From an uncultured Lachnospiraceae bacterium (GTDB lineage: Bacteria > Bacillota > Clostridia > Lachnospirales > Lachnospiraceae), in contig CANRJF010000004.1 in assembly GCA_947630855.1 (NCBI GenBank), positions 1 to 64,000 on the forward strand: a DNA stretch of 64,000 bases, given 5' to 3'. Positions 49,593 through 59,022 of this stretch are shown one piece after another. The notes beneath the pieces are model-generated. The model was given only the letters and a program-made list of their open reading frames with translations. It searched no databases and was not told the origin of the DNA. Every line of letters starts with the position of its first letter. Position 1 is the stretch's first letter. A program made the position numbers and the translations under genes.

Positions 49593-51518
49593 CTATTCTT
49601 CAACTTTTTTCTTAAAAATACCTAACAATACTGCGGAAACTCCTGTTCCGATTACCAGTGACAATAAATACAGCCATGCATTGCCCACTACCGGGAATAC
49701 GAATATGCCTCCATGGGGCGCCATCAGTGTGCACCGGAAAGCCATGGACAATCCTCCTGCTATCCCTGAACCGATAATACATGCAGGCAGTACATGCAGC
49801 GGGTCAGATGCCGCATAGGGAATTGCGCCTTCGGTAATAAATGCCAGGCCCATAATAAAGTTGGTGGGGCCGGCTTCCCGTTCTTCCTTCGTATACTTGT
49901 GTTTAAACAGCAGGGTGGAAAGAGCGATAGCACAGGGGGGAACCATTCCTCCAATCATAACCGCCGCCATAATGTCATAATTTCCTGCTGCAATGGCTGC
50001 CGTTCCGAATACATAAGCCGCTTTGTTAAAGGGGCCTCCCATATCAATGGACATCATGCCGCCTAAAACAATGCCGAGAATTACTTTGCTGGAACCTCCC
50101 ATACTCTGCAGACCCGCATTTAATGCTGTATTAATTGCTCCCATTACAGGCTCTGCCACAAACATCATTCCAAGTCCTACAATAAGTATGCCAAACAGGG
50201 GATAAAGCAGCACCGGAGCAATTTTTTCCAGTGCTTCCGGAAGATTTTCACAAAGTTTCTTTAATCCCAAAATAACATATCCTGCAAAAAATCCAGCCAC
50301 AAGCGCTCCTAAAAATCCTGATTTACCGTTTGCCGCAATCATGCCGCCCACAAAACCCAATGCCAGAGCCGGCCTGTCACCGATTGCCATTGCAATAAAT
50401 CCTGCCAGAATGGGAAGCATAAACCCAAAGGCGATTCCCCCGATATTTTTAAATACTGCCGCCACGGGTGTAATGGTTCCGAAATTTCCCCGCATCTCAT
50501 CGGAAAGAGAATTTATATCCACACACAGCCCGTCAATTAAAAATGCTATGGCGATTAAAATGCCGCCTCCTACCACAAAGGGAAGCATGTGGGACACGCC
50601 GTTCATAAGCTGGGTGTAAATCTGATGCCCGATACCGCCCCCGGACTTTGCAGGTGTTTCTGTTTTTGCCCCGGCATTTCCATGGTAGGTTGGTACATTG
50701 CCGGAAACTGCCTGCTCTATCAGCTCATTTGCTTTGTTAATCCCGTCGGACACCTGACATACAATCACTTTTTTGCCGTCAAAACGGTCCATGGGAACCT
50801 GGGCGTCCGCCGCCACAATTATACAGTCTGCCTCCTCTATATCCCGGGCGCTCAACACATTTTTTGCGCCACCGGAGCCTCTTGTCTCTATCTTAATACT
50901 TAAGCCCTTCGCCTTTGCCGCCTTTTCCAAGCCCTCTGCCGCCATGTAGGTATGGGCAATTCCTGTGGGGCAGGATGTGACAGCCAAAATCTTTGGCATG
51001 CCTTTTCCGCTGTCTTTGGGAGAGTCATTGGATCCTGCCAGACGTTCATCAATGCTGGCGCTCTCCTTATCTGCTTTATCTATTATAGCAAGAAATTCAC
51101 CGGGCGTCTTTGCCTTCCGAAGATTTTCCGTAAATTCTTCGTCCATTAAAAGAACGGACAGCTTGCTGAGAACGTCAAGATGTACATTATCCTCCGTATC
51201 AGGCGCGGCAATTAAAAACAGAAGATTTACGGGCTGCCCGTCTAATGCGTCAAACTCCACGCCTTCCGGCACTACCATTGCCGCAAGTCCCGGCGCGCTG
51301 ACCCCGCCGCATTTTCCGTGGGGAATGGCAATTCCCTCTCCGATGCCTGTGGTACTTTCCTCCTCCCTGTCATACACATGTCTGCGGTAATCCTCCAAAT
51401 CACTGATATTGCCTCTCTTCGCCATTAAATGAACCATTTCATCCAATGCCTCTTTTTTGGTTTTTGGTGAACCGGAAAGAAAAATACTTCTCTCATCCAA
51501 TAAATCTGTTATCCTCAT
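49593..51518 (-). CDS. fruA: PTS fructose transporter subunit IIABC
   Basis: 641 aa; EIIA GIAIPHGKC, EIIB AVTSCPTGIAHTYMAAE, EIIC membrane domain. Confidence 0.96.
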   Translation of the reverse strand: MRITDLLDERSIFLSGSPKTKKEALDEMVHLMAKRGNISDLEDYRRHVYDREEESTTGIGEGIAIPHGKCGGVSAPGLAAMVVPEGVEFDALDGQPVNLLFLIAAPDTEDNVHLDVLSKLSVLLMDEEFTENLRKAKTPGEFLAIIDKADKESASIDERLAGSNDSPKDSGKGMPKILAVTSCPTGIAHTYMAAEGLEKAAKAKGLSIKIETRGSGGAKNVLSARDIEEADCIIVAADAQVPMDRFDGKKVIVCQVSDGINKANELIEQAVSGNVPTYHGNAGAKTETPAKSGGGIGHQIYTQLMNGVSHMLPFVVGGGILIAIAFLIDGLCVDINSLSDEMRGNFGTITPVAAVFKNIGGIAFGFMLPILAGFIAMAIGDRPALALGFVGGMIAANGKSGFLGALVAGFFAGYVILGLKKLCENLPEALEKIAPVLLYPLFGILIVGLGMMFVAEPVMGAINTALNAGLQSMGGSSKVILGIVLGGMMSIDMGGPFNKAAYVFGTAAIAAGNYDIMAAVMIGGMVPPCAIALSTLLFKHKYTKEEREAGPTNFIMGLAFITEGAIPYAASDPLHVLPACIIGSGIAGGLSMAFRCTLMAPHGGIFVFPVVGNAWLYLLSLVIGTGVSAVLLGIFKKKVEE

Positions 51519-52456
51519 ACCATACCCTCCATCTGCTTGATTGCCTGCTCCTCATCTAACTGCTTTAATACCTGCCGGATTTCCTCTCCGGTGGCAAGAT
51601 ACTCTGAAAATGCGCTGGCGCTTCCGGACGCCGTTCCCATGGAAAATGCATATCGGTAATCTTTTTTCTCCAGCCAGCCTGCCAAAAAACCTGCCACCAT
51701 GGAATCTCCGGCGCCCACTCCGTTGACCAGTGTTCCCCTGGGCGCCTTTGCGGAAAAAATGCTGCCGTCCTCTGCCACTAAAAGAGCTCCCTCCCCTGCC
51801 ATGGAAATCAGTACATTTCTTGCTCCCATTTCCTGCAGTTTTCTGCCGTACTCTGCCGCTTCTTTTTTATTATGCACCTCTGTGTGAAATAATTCCCCCA
51901 ACTCGTGGATATTTGGCTTAATCAGAAATGGCTTATATTGCAGGACGTTTAAAAGCAGATCTTTTGTGGCATCCACAACAACCAATATCTCTTTTTCCTT
52001 CAGCCGTTCCATAATCTTCCGGTAAATATCCTCCGGGATGGAGGCGGGTATGCTTCCTGCCAAAACCAGCACATCCCCCTGCTCCAGGCAATTTAACTGT
52101 CCCATCAACTGTCCGATTTTATCCCTGCCGATTTTCGGGCCCGCGCCGTTGATTTCCGTTCCCTCTATGGACTTTAACTTTACATTAATCCGGGAAACTT
52201 CCTTTGGAATCCTGATAAAATCCGTTTTCACTTCCATGGATTCTAAGCGCCTGATAATCTCATCTCCCACAAATCCTGCCACAAAGCCTAACGCTATGCT
52301 GTCAATGCCGAGATTTTTCAGTACGGTGGAAACGTTGATTCCTTTTCCCCCGGGAAGCATCAGTTCCGAATCTGTACGGTTGGTCTGTCCCGTCTGAAAG
52401 TTATCCACAGAAACAATGTAGTCCAGCGATGGGTTAAAAGTCACTGTGTATATCAT
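51515..52456 (-). CDS. pfkB: 1-phosphofructokinase
   Basis: MIYTVTFNPSLDYIV, LPGGKGINVS, VNGVGAGDSMVAGFLAG PfkB motifs. Confidence 0.95.
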   Translation of the reverse strand: MIYTVTFNPSLDYIVSVDNFQTGQTNRTDSELMLPGGKGINVSTVLKNLGIDSIALGFVAGFVGDEIIRRLESMEVKTDFIRIPKEVSRINVKLKSIEGTEINGAGPKIGRDKIGQLMGQLNCLEQGDVLVLAGSIPASIPEDIYRKIMERLKEKEILVVVDATKDLLLNVLQYKPFLIKPNIHELGELFHTEVHNKKEAAEYGRKLQEMGARNVLISMAGEGALLVAEDGSIFSAKAPRGTLVNGVGAGDSMVAGFLAGWLEKKDYRYAFSMGTASGSASAFSEYLATGEEIRQVLKQLDEEQAIKQMEGMV

Positions 52457-52505
52457 GTGTGTACCTCCTCCTTTAGTTTGTAAATTCATTATAGCTCCAA
52501 ATTCA

Positions 52506-52595
52506 GTCAAAATCAATCAAACTATTTCACAATCTTTCTGACTGTTTTTGGTTAGATTTGCACAAAAGAGAATTGGTTTGACCGTTTTTGACTAC
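52506..52595. promoter_or_regulatory. three FruR/DeoR-like operator motifs upstream of the fructose operon
   Basis: GTCAAAATCAATCAAA (+), ACCAAAAACAGTCAG (-), GTCAAAAACGGTCAAACC (-). Confidence 0.5.
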
Positions 52596-53587
52596 CAGCA
52601 GTTTCCGCACCGGCGTTTTTCTAAGTCCGGGGCAATTTGAACGGAATATTTTTCTGCTTCTTCATACATATCAAAAGGAACAGGATGCTCCATTGCGTTG
52701 CTGTCGCTGCCTGTGGCACTGCATTTCCCCTTAATATGTATCTTCCCGTTGTTTCCGTTCACAACATAACTGCCCTTTGCGTCAGGCTGTTCACTGTCCT
52801 CTGACGACTTACCCAGCCGGCTGCCCATCCCGGCCTGTGCCTTATCAAATCCGCCGGCAGAGTCATCATGGGACTCCTTTAAATGACTGCTGCCGTCTGC
52901 ATAATCGATTGTTATACCCGGCTGGACATTATAACAGTACACACAGAAAAGGATTCCTTCCCCTTCATCTTCCACGGATTCCCCTTCCATAAGGACGCCG
53001 TCTGCCAACAGATTATCCCCCTCAAAAACCGGAGTCACCCGGTAGAGAACGTGGTTGTTTGTCTCCTTTACATATTCTGCCACCATGTTTTCAAAAGGCA
53101 GCATCCCGTCCACGTTCATATATCTTGTGCCGGTTATAAGATTTTTTTCGTTGGCATTTTCTCCCGTAAGCTGGTATCCGATAAGGTGGCAGCGGTTATA
53201 CAGATAATTTCCGTCCACCACATCCGGGTATTTTACAAGATTCCATCCCGTAGGCTTAACGGCACCGATAGCTTCCCTCTCTTCCGTGGGCATCATATCC
53301 TGCCCAATGTTTGCAATGCACACGCTGCACCTGCCTAAGGAATCCAAATCCCCATAGGACTCATAAGATTCCCCCGTTAATTCCTCCTCCTTAAAAAAGG
53401 GAACATTTCCGTTTACCGTAATATACGGACTGCCGGAATACTCCTCTATATCTTCCAAACTTTCGGCTTCTTTTATATATGCAGTACTGCTTTGGCTTTG
53501 GCCTTCGCATCCTGCGGCAAAGAGAAGCATTAAAAAAATCATCTGCCAGATACAGTATACTTTGTTTATTTTCATCCTTTTCATCTT
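52592..53587 (-). CDS. secreted DNA/RNA non-specific endonuclease (EndA/competence-nuclease-like lipoprotein)
   Basis: lipobox LFAAGC; YNRCHLIGYQLTGENANEKNLITGTRYMN nuclease motif. Confidence 0.88.
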   Translation of the reverse strand, partial: KMKRMKINKVYCIWQMIFLMLLFAAGCEGQSQSSTAYIKEAESLEDIEEYSGSPYITVNGNVPFFKEEELTGESYESYGDLDSLGRCSVCIANIGQDMMPTEEREAIGAVKPTGWNLVKYPDVVDGNYLYNRCHLIGYQLTGENANEKNLITGTRYMNVDGMLPFENMVAEYVKETNNHVLYRVTPVFEGDNLLADGVLMEGESVEDEGEGILFCVYCYNVQPGITIDYADGSSHLKESHDDSAGGFDKAQAGMGSRLGKSSEDSEQPDAKGSYVVNGNNGKIHIKGKCSATGSDSNAMEHPVPFDMYEEAEKYSVQIAPDLEKRRCGNCW

Positions 53588-53689
53588 AATCCTCCCTGTT
53601 TTTATAAAGTGTAACAAAATACCAGAATCCAAATCTATATCAGGGACTCTGGTATTTTACTTTCAGTCAGAAACGTTCACATTTTTTTA

Positions 53690-54661
53690 TCAAAATTCAC
53701 ACTCCATGATTATCTTTTTTAACGTGTCTGCCGATTCTTTTAACTTTTGCTGCTCTTCCTCACTTAAATCAATAGGAACTTTTGTCTCCACCCCGTTTTT
53801 TCCCACCACGGCAGGCATGGAAAGTACCACATCATCAATGCCGTACTCCCCATGCATCATAGAAGAAATGGGAAGAATGGATTTCTCGTCCCTGATAATT
53901 ACTTCGCAGATACGCTTTACCGCCATGGCAATGCCGTAGTAAGTGGCATGTTTTTTCTGGATAATCTCATAGGCGCTGTTTTTCACTGTCTCTGCAATAA
54001 GTTTTGTGTTTTCATCATGGCTGTAATGCCCCCGCATTTCACAAAATTCACTGACTTTAATACCGGAAATATTAGCGCTGCTCCAGGCGGCAATCTCGCT
54101 GTCCCCATGCTCCCCGATAATAAAAGCATGGATGCTGCGGCTGTCCACGGATAAATGCTCACTAAGCTCATATTTTAACCGGGCTGTATCCAAAACCGTC
54201 CCGGAGCCAATCACCCGGTTTTCAGGAAAACCTGATATTTTTAACGCCGTGTAAGTTAAAATATCCACAGGATTTGACACAATCAGCAAAATCCCCTGAC
54301 AGTTTCTCTTTGCAATCTCAGGAATTATGGTCTTAAAAATCCCTACGTTTTTGTGTACTAAATCCAGCCTTGTCTCCTCCGGCTTCTGGTTTGCCCCGGC
54401 GGTAATAATAATTATTGCCGCATCCACAATATCATCATAATCTCCGTCATAAATAACCATATGCCTGGCAAAAGGCACACCATGGCTGATATCCATGGCT
54501 TCACCCTCCGCCTTTTGCCTGTCCGCATCAATGAGCACCATCTGGGAAAACAGGCCGCTCTGCATCAGGCTGAACGCCGAGGCAGAGCCCACAAACCCGC
54601 ATCCTATCATTGCCACTTTCCGCAAATTTACCGGTTTATTTATTATTTCACTCATTTGCAA
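53690..54661 (-). CDS. ldh: L-lactate dehydrogenase
   Basis: IGCGFVGSASAFSL, GSGTVLDTARLKYELSEHL, IIGEHGDSEIAAWS. Confidence 0.95.
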   Translation of the reverse strand: MQMSEIINKPVNLRKVAMIGCGFVGSASAFSLMQSGLFSQMVLIDADRQKAEGEAMDISHGVPFARHMVIYDGDYDDIVDAAIIIITAGANQKPEETRLDLVHKNVGIFKTIIPEIAKRNCQGILLIVSNPVDILTYTALKISGFPENRVIGSGTVLDTARLKYELSEHLSVDSRSIHAFIIGEHGDSEIAAWSSANISGIKVSEFCEMRGHYSHDENTKLIAETVKNSAYEIIQKKHATYYGIAMAVKRICEVIIRDEKSILPISSMMHGEYGIDDVVLSMPAVVGKNGVETKVPIDLSEEEQQKLKESADTLKKIIMECEF

Positions 54662-54707
54662 ATACTCCTTTGTTTTCTAATAGCATTTGCAAATATACGA
54701 TTACTAT

Positions 54708-56354
54708 TCACAGGCCTCCACTGATTTCCGTTACCACAGCAATATTGTCCTCCACAGTATAGGAAAACTCTATCATATCTCCCGGCTTATACCTTACAAT
54801 CTCCACAAAGGCAGTATCGCTGACATTCACATCAAAAATCTCATTTGAATTTGCAAGACAGATATAATAATGGGTATTTCCCTCTATCACCACCGGGGCA
54901 ATGGAAGAAATCTTCCCTGTCACCGTCTCATATACACCGCTGCCGCCGTTTCCGCTGATTCCGTTGGTGGCAAGCAGCTTCACATATGCCTTTTCACATT
55001 CCTGCACCGTATCCCCGATAGCAACCCACTGGTACTTCTGCACATTCACCATGGCATATTTCTTTACCAGGCCGGCGCCGTCTTTTAATGCCATAAAATA
55101 AGTGGGCTCATTGGAAATATTTAAAAGCAGGGGGAAAGTAGCCCTGTACCCTAAATTCTGCACCTGGCCTTCCGCGGAGGACATGGCGGAATCCTCAATG
55201 GCGCCCTCCACCGTGTAATATTTTGTCTCCATGGTACGCTGGTTCATCAGTACAAACCCTACATTGGACTGGTCTCCGCTGACAGACGTAACACCTGTAT
55301 ACACCCACACATCATCATCCAGGGCAATATAATTGTACCCGTTGGTAGCCTGAAGGCAGTCTTTCTGCCCTAAAACACTGTTTAAATACCCATGTTTTAA
55401 CCTGCCATAGTAATTGTAAAGCCCCGTCAGCAATTCTGCGGAATAAACTTTATCCACCCAGGAAGGTACGTCTTCCACTGCGTAATCCGTACATTCCCCG
55501 GTAATGGCGTTGCAAAGCACTGCCCTGCCTACGGTCTGGCCTCCGAACAGGCCGATATTAAATTTTTTCACCGGGCAGACCCAGTAAGGCGTCCCCTCAT
55601 CATCAATTTCAAAAAACAGTTGGTCGTCAAATATATAGGTAGGATAACGGAACCTTAAATGCCTGTAAAGATTCCTGTTAAAATATTCGGATTTGGAATA
55701 CTTAATGCCCTCGCTTAGTTTTACACACTCCGTATTCTGTGTTGCCATATCAATGCGGATATAGGCAGGTATTCCGTTTTTCCTGTTTGTAAACCACTTA
55801 ATGGTGTTGGCGTACACCAAAGGGGACACTCTTACCGGCATATCCTGATAGTTAATCTGGGTATAGTCGCTGCCCACCTCAAACTGGGATACCATATCCA
55901 CCATGCTTCCCATTTTCCGGTTTCCCAAAAGCTGTGCCGAACTTTTATCTAAAAGGGGAATGGTTCTAAAATCCACCTCTTTGATATCGGAGGTAAAATC
56001 ACCGGTCTGCACATTTAAAAGTTTCTGGTATTTCCCCGCATTAATAATGGGAGAAGACAGGATGCTTCCCACAAAATAAACTGCCGCAGTAATCACAAAG
56101 AGAGCCACTCCAAATTTTACGAGTTTTAATTTTTGGAATAATGTTTTAAAACTTACGTTTTTCCCATAAAGTTTAAACTCCTTTTTACTTTTACTCACAG
56201 CATAAGCCACCGTCAGAACTATAATCAGCATAAGAAGGTACATCCAAAATTCTGCGGAATGAATATTGAAAGCAGGCAGCGTCACATAATAAAACGCTCC
56301 CAAAAATACAATAATTCCAAATAAAACCAATAACTTCCATTTTAATTTCTTCAT
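54708..56354 (-). CDS. membrane protein of unknown function with large extracytoplasmic domain
   Basis: 548 aa; about three N-terminal TM helices then soluble domain; start overlaps the upstream stop by 4 nt. Confidence 0.75.
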   Translation of the reverse strand: MKKLKWKLLVLFGIIVFLGAFYYVTLPAFNIHSAEFWMYLLMLIIVLTVAYAVSKSKKEFKLYGKNVSFKTLFQKLKLVKFGVALFVITAAVYFVGSILSSPIINAGKYQKLLNVQTGDFTSDIKEVDFRTIPLLDKSSAQLLGNRKMGSMVDMVSQFEVGSDYTQINYQDMPVRVSPLVYANTIKWFTNRKNGIPAYIRIDMATQNTECVKLSEGIKYSKSEYFNRNLYRHLRFRYPTYIFDDQLFFEIDDEGTPYWVCPVKKFNIGLFGGQTVGRAVLCNAITGECTDYAVEDVPSWVDKVYSAELLTGLYNYYGRLKHGYLNSVLGQKDCLQATNGYNYIALDDDVWVYTGVTSVSGDQSNVGFVLMNQRTMETKYYTVEGAIEDSAMSSAEGQVQNLGYRATFPLLLNISNEPTYFMALKDGAGLVKKYAMVNVQKYQWVAIGDTVQECEKAYVKLLATNGISGNGGSGVYETVTGKISSIAPVVIEGNTHYYICLANSNEIFDVNVSDTAFVEIVRYKPGDMIEFSYTVEDNIAVVTEISGGL

Positions 56355-59020
56355 ATAAAATCTCCTTTTATTTTTTTCAGTTCCTCCCTTAAAACCCCGT
56401 CAAACCCGGAAGGTTTATACACTTTTGGATTTATGTATTCCTCCGTCTGCCTTTTTTTCCCTGTAACCTCCTCTTCAAATTCTCTGGCAGATAAAAGATA
56501 GCATCCCTGCCCCCTTATAATAACCTGCTCTAAGCCGTCGGAAGTTGCCACCGTCACATGGTATTTCCTGCCGTGCTCATGGGCAAATTTTTCGATATAG
56601 GCATCTGCCGTCTCCGCCTCTTTTGTAAAAACCACATGTATATTATGATAATCAAAAATCTCTGTCTTATGCCCCTCAACCCTGTATGCATCAAAAACAA
56701 CAATTAAATTGCACTGCTCCATTGCCTGGTAATCACAGAGAATATCAAGAAGCCTGCCTCTTGCGCCGTCTATATTAATCTTTGCCAGCCCGCTTAACTC
56801 CTCCCAGGCAAAAATAATATTGTACCCGTCCACCAAAAGGTATCTCTCTTTTACTTCTTTTACCTTATAGCTGCCGGAGGGGGAAGATGCCGTCACCACA
56901 TGTTTTGTCTTAAATTTCTTTTGGGAAAGAGATTTATCCCGCTTATTGGCATTTAAGGTACGCTCTAAAATAGCATCCACTTCCTCTGTTGCCATCCACT
57001 TTTCTTCCGTCCCCCGGGAATTTTTTATTCCCTGGGCTCTTATGCCCCCCCTTCCCGTCATGGAGTCTGTGTCGGATGCCCCCACTTTCTCCTCTAAGAC
57101 AGAGGGCATATGCATATAGGAAAAAACTTCATCCCACTCTACCACGAACCCTGCTCCGTGGGCGCAAAATACGGAGGACGCAGGATTTTGGGTATCATGT
57201 TCAAATTCATAGCCTATCTCTTTTACCACTTCCTCTGTGTTGTGGCATTCATGATAACCGCCAAACTGAAAACTTAATCTTGCCTCCCCCCTGGTATATA
57301 CTGCCGCCTCCCGTCCGTAAGAGCCCATACATGCCACCGGGGCAATGCCCTTTAACACTGCCCTGTTCCCCTGATGCTCCGGGGGATTTATGGTGCCGTG
57401 CATTTTTTCAATATCCGTCATTGCCCTGCCCACTGCATAATCCGGCACTTCCAACCGGTATTCATAGTAGGGTTCTAATAAAAGGCATTCAGCCTGGGCC
57501 AATCCCTGGCGCACTGCCCGGTATGTGGCCTGGCGGAAGTCCCCGCCCTCGGTGTGCTTCTGGTGTGCCCTGCCGGATACCACGGTGATTTTCATATCCG
57601 TAATGGGTGAGCCTGTCAAAACCCCTGCATGTTCTTTTTCTTTTAAATGGGTACAAATCAGCCTCTGCCAGTTCTTATCTAAAATATCCTGGCTGCAGTC
57701 CGTATGAAATGTCAATCCGCTGCCAGGCTCCCCCGGCTCCATAAGAAGATGCACTTCCGCATAATGCCTTAAAGGTTCAAAATGCCCCACACCTTCCACA
57801 GTATCTGCAATGGTTTCCTTATATAATATGCTGCCCTGGGAAAAATCTACTTCCACACCAAAACGCTGGAAAATCACACGCTTTAGCACTTCAATCTGCA
57901 CTTCCCCCATAACCCATGCCGATATCTCCTGGTGTTCCTCCCTCCATCGGATATGAAGGAGGGGGTCTTCCTCCTCCAACTCCCTTAATTTGGGAAGCAT
58001 CTGCAAAGGATTTGTGCCTTCCGGCAGGTTAATGCGGTAGCTTAACACAGGCACTAACACCGGAAGGTAACTGCCCTCTTCCACGCCAAAGCACTCTCCC
58101 TCAAAACTGTTCTGCAATCCTAAAAGGGCACAAACCATGCCTGCGGATACCGCCTCCTGCACTTTAAATTTTTCCCCGGAATAAATACGGATTTGGCTGA
58201 CCTTCTCCGTTTCTCCATTTGGATGTTTTAACAGTTCCCTTACTTTCAGGCTGCCGGAGGTAACTTTTATATAAGTAAGCCTCTCCCCCTCTTTTCTGGC
58301 AATTTTAAAAACCCTTGCCCCAAACTCACTGCCCCTGTCAGGTTCTTTTGTATACTGTAAAAATCCCTGTAAAAAAGTATCTACCCCCTGCATTTTTAAA
58401 GCCGAGCCAAAATAGCAGGGAAATATCTGACGTTCTTCAATTAATCTGCAGATTGTTTCCTCTTTTACTTTTCCCAGAGACAAAAATTCCTCTAAAGCCT
58501 CCTCGCTTCCTGTGGCCACATCCTCATAAAAACTTTCATCCCTTTTTGTGTCAAACATTATACAGTTATCCGATAGCTCTTCTTTTAAATCATGATATAA
58601 TTTTTCTCTATCTGCCTGTACCATATCCATTTTATTCACAAAAAGAAAAACGGGCACATGATATTTTTTCAGAAGGCCCCACAATGTTTTTGTACGTCCG
58701 CACACACTTTCCCCGCCGTTTACCACAAGAATGGCATAATCTAAAACAGAGAGAGTGCGCTCCATCTCCCCGGAAAAATCCACATGCCCCGGGGTATCTA
58801 AAAGGGTGAGCATACAGCCTGGAAGCTGTAAGAGCGCCTCCTTGGAAAAAATGGTAATCCCCCGTTCCCGCTCCAATGTATCATTATCTAAATAGGCATT
58901 TCCCTTATCCACCCTGCCCAGATTCCTAATCATGCCGCTTTGATATAAAAGCGCCTCGGACAATGTAGTTTTCCCTGCGTCTACATGGGCTAAAATGCCT
59001 GCTGAAAGTATCTTATCCAT
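56351..59020 (-). CDS. EF-G/TetM-like translational GTPase fused to C-terminal NYN (YacP/Rae1-like) nuclease domain
   Basis: GILAHVDAGKTTLSEALL, ERERGITIFSK, DTPGHVDFSGEMERTL, NKMD; C-terminal YLLVDGYNIIFAW, LIVVFDAYRVEG, VFTKEAETADAYIEK, VATSDGLEQ. Confidence 0.93.
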   Translation of the reverse strand: MDKILSAGILAHVDAGKTTLSEALLYQSGMIRNLGRVDKGNAYLDNDTLERERGITIFSKEALLQLPGCMLTLLDTPGHVDFSGEMERTLSVLDYAILVVNGGESVCGRTKTLWGLLKKYHVPVFLFVNKMDMVQADREKLYHDLKEELSDNCIMFDTKRDESFYEDVATGSEEALEEFLSLGKVKEETICRLIEERQIFPCYFGSALKMQGVDTFLQGFLQYTKEPDRGSEFGARVFKIARKEGERLTYIKVTSGSLKVRELLKHPNGETEKVSQIRIYSGEKFKVQEAVSAGMVCALLGLQNSFEGECFGVEEGSYLPVLVPVLSYRINLPEGTNPLQMLPKLRELEEEDPLLHIRWREEHQEISAWVMGEVQIEVLKRVIFQRFGVEVDFSQGSILYKETIADTVEGVGHFEPLRHYAEVHLLMEPGEPGSGLTFHTDCSQDILDKNWQRLICTHLKEKEHAGVLTGSPITDMKITVVSGRAHQKHTEGGDFRQATYRAVRQGLAQAECLLLEPYYEYRLEVPDYAVGRAMTDIEKMHGTINPPEHQGNRAVLKGIAPVACMGSYGREAAVYTRGEARLSFQFGGYHECHNTEEVVKEIGYEFEHDTQNPASSVFCAHGAGFVVEWDEVFSYMHMPSVLEEKVGASDTDSMTGRGGIRAQGIKNSRGTEEKWMATEEVDAILERTLNANKRDKSLSQKKFKTKHVVTASSPSGSYKVKEVKERYLLVDGYNIIFAWEELSGLAKINIDGARGRLLDILCDYQAMEQCNLIVVFDAYRVEGHKTEIFDYHNIHVVFTKEAETADAYIEKFAHEHGRKYHVTVATSDGLEQVIIRGQGCYLLSAREFEEEVTGKKRQTEEYINPKVYKPSGFDGVLREELKKIKGDFI

Positions 59021-59022
59021 AT

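Noticed and set aside
56989-57588. 199-aa Pro/Leu-rich plus-strand ORF
   Set aside because: Antisense to the EF-G-like gene; no start-site or domain support.
56351-59020. Tetracycline-resistance (tetM-type) gene
   Set aside because: GTPase motifs fit, but the NYN fusion and chromosomal operon context argue for a housekeeping or stress factor; no mobile-element context.
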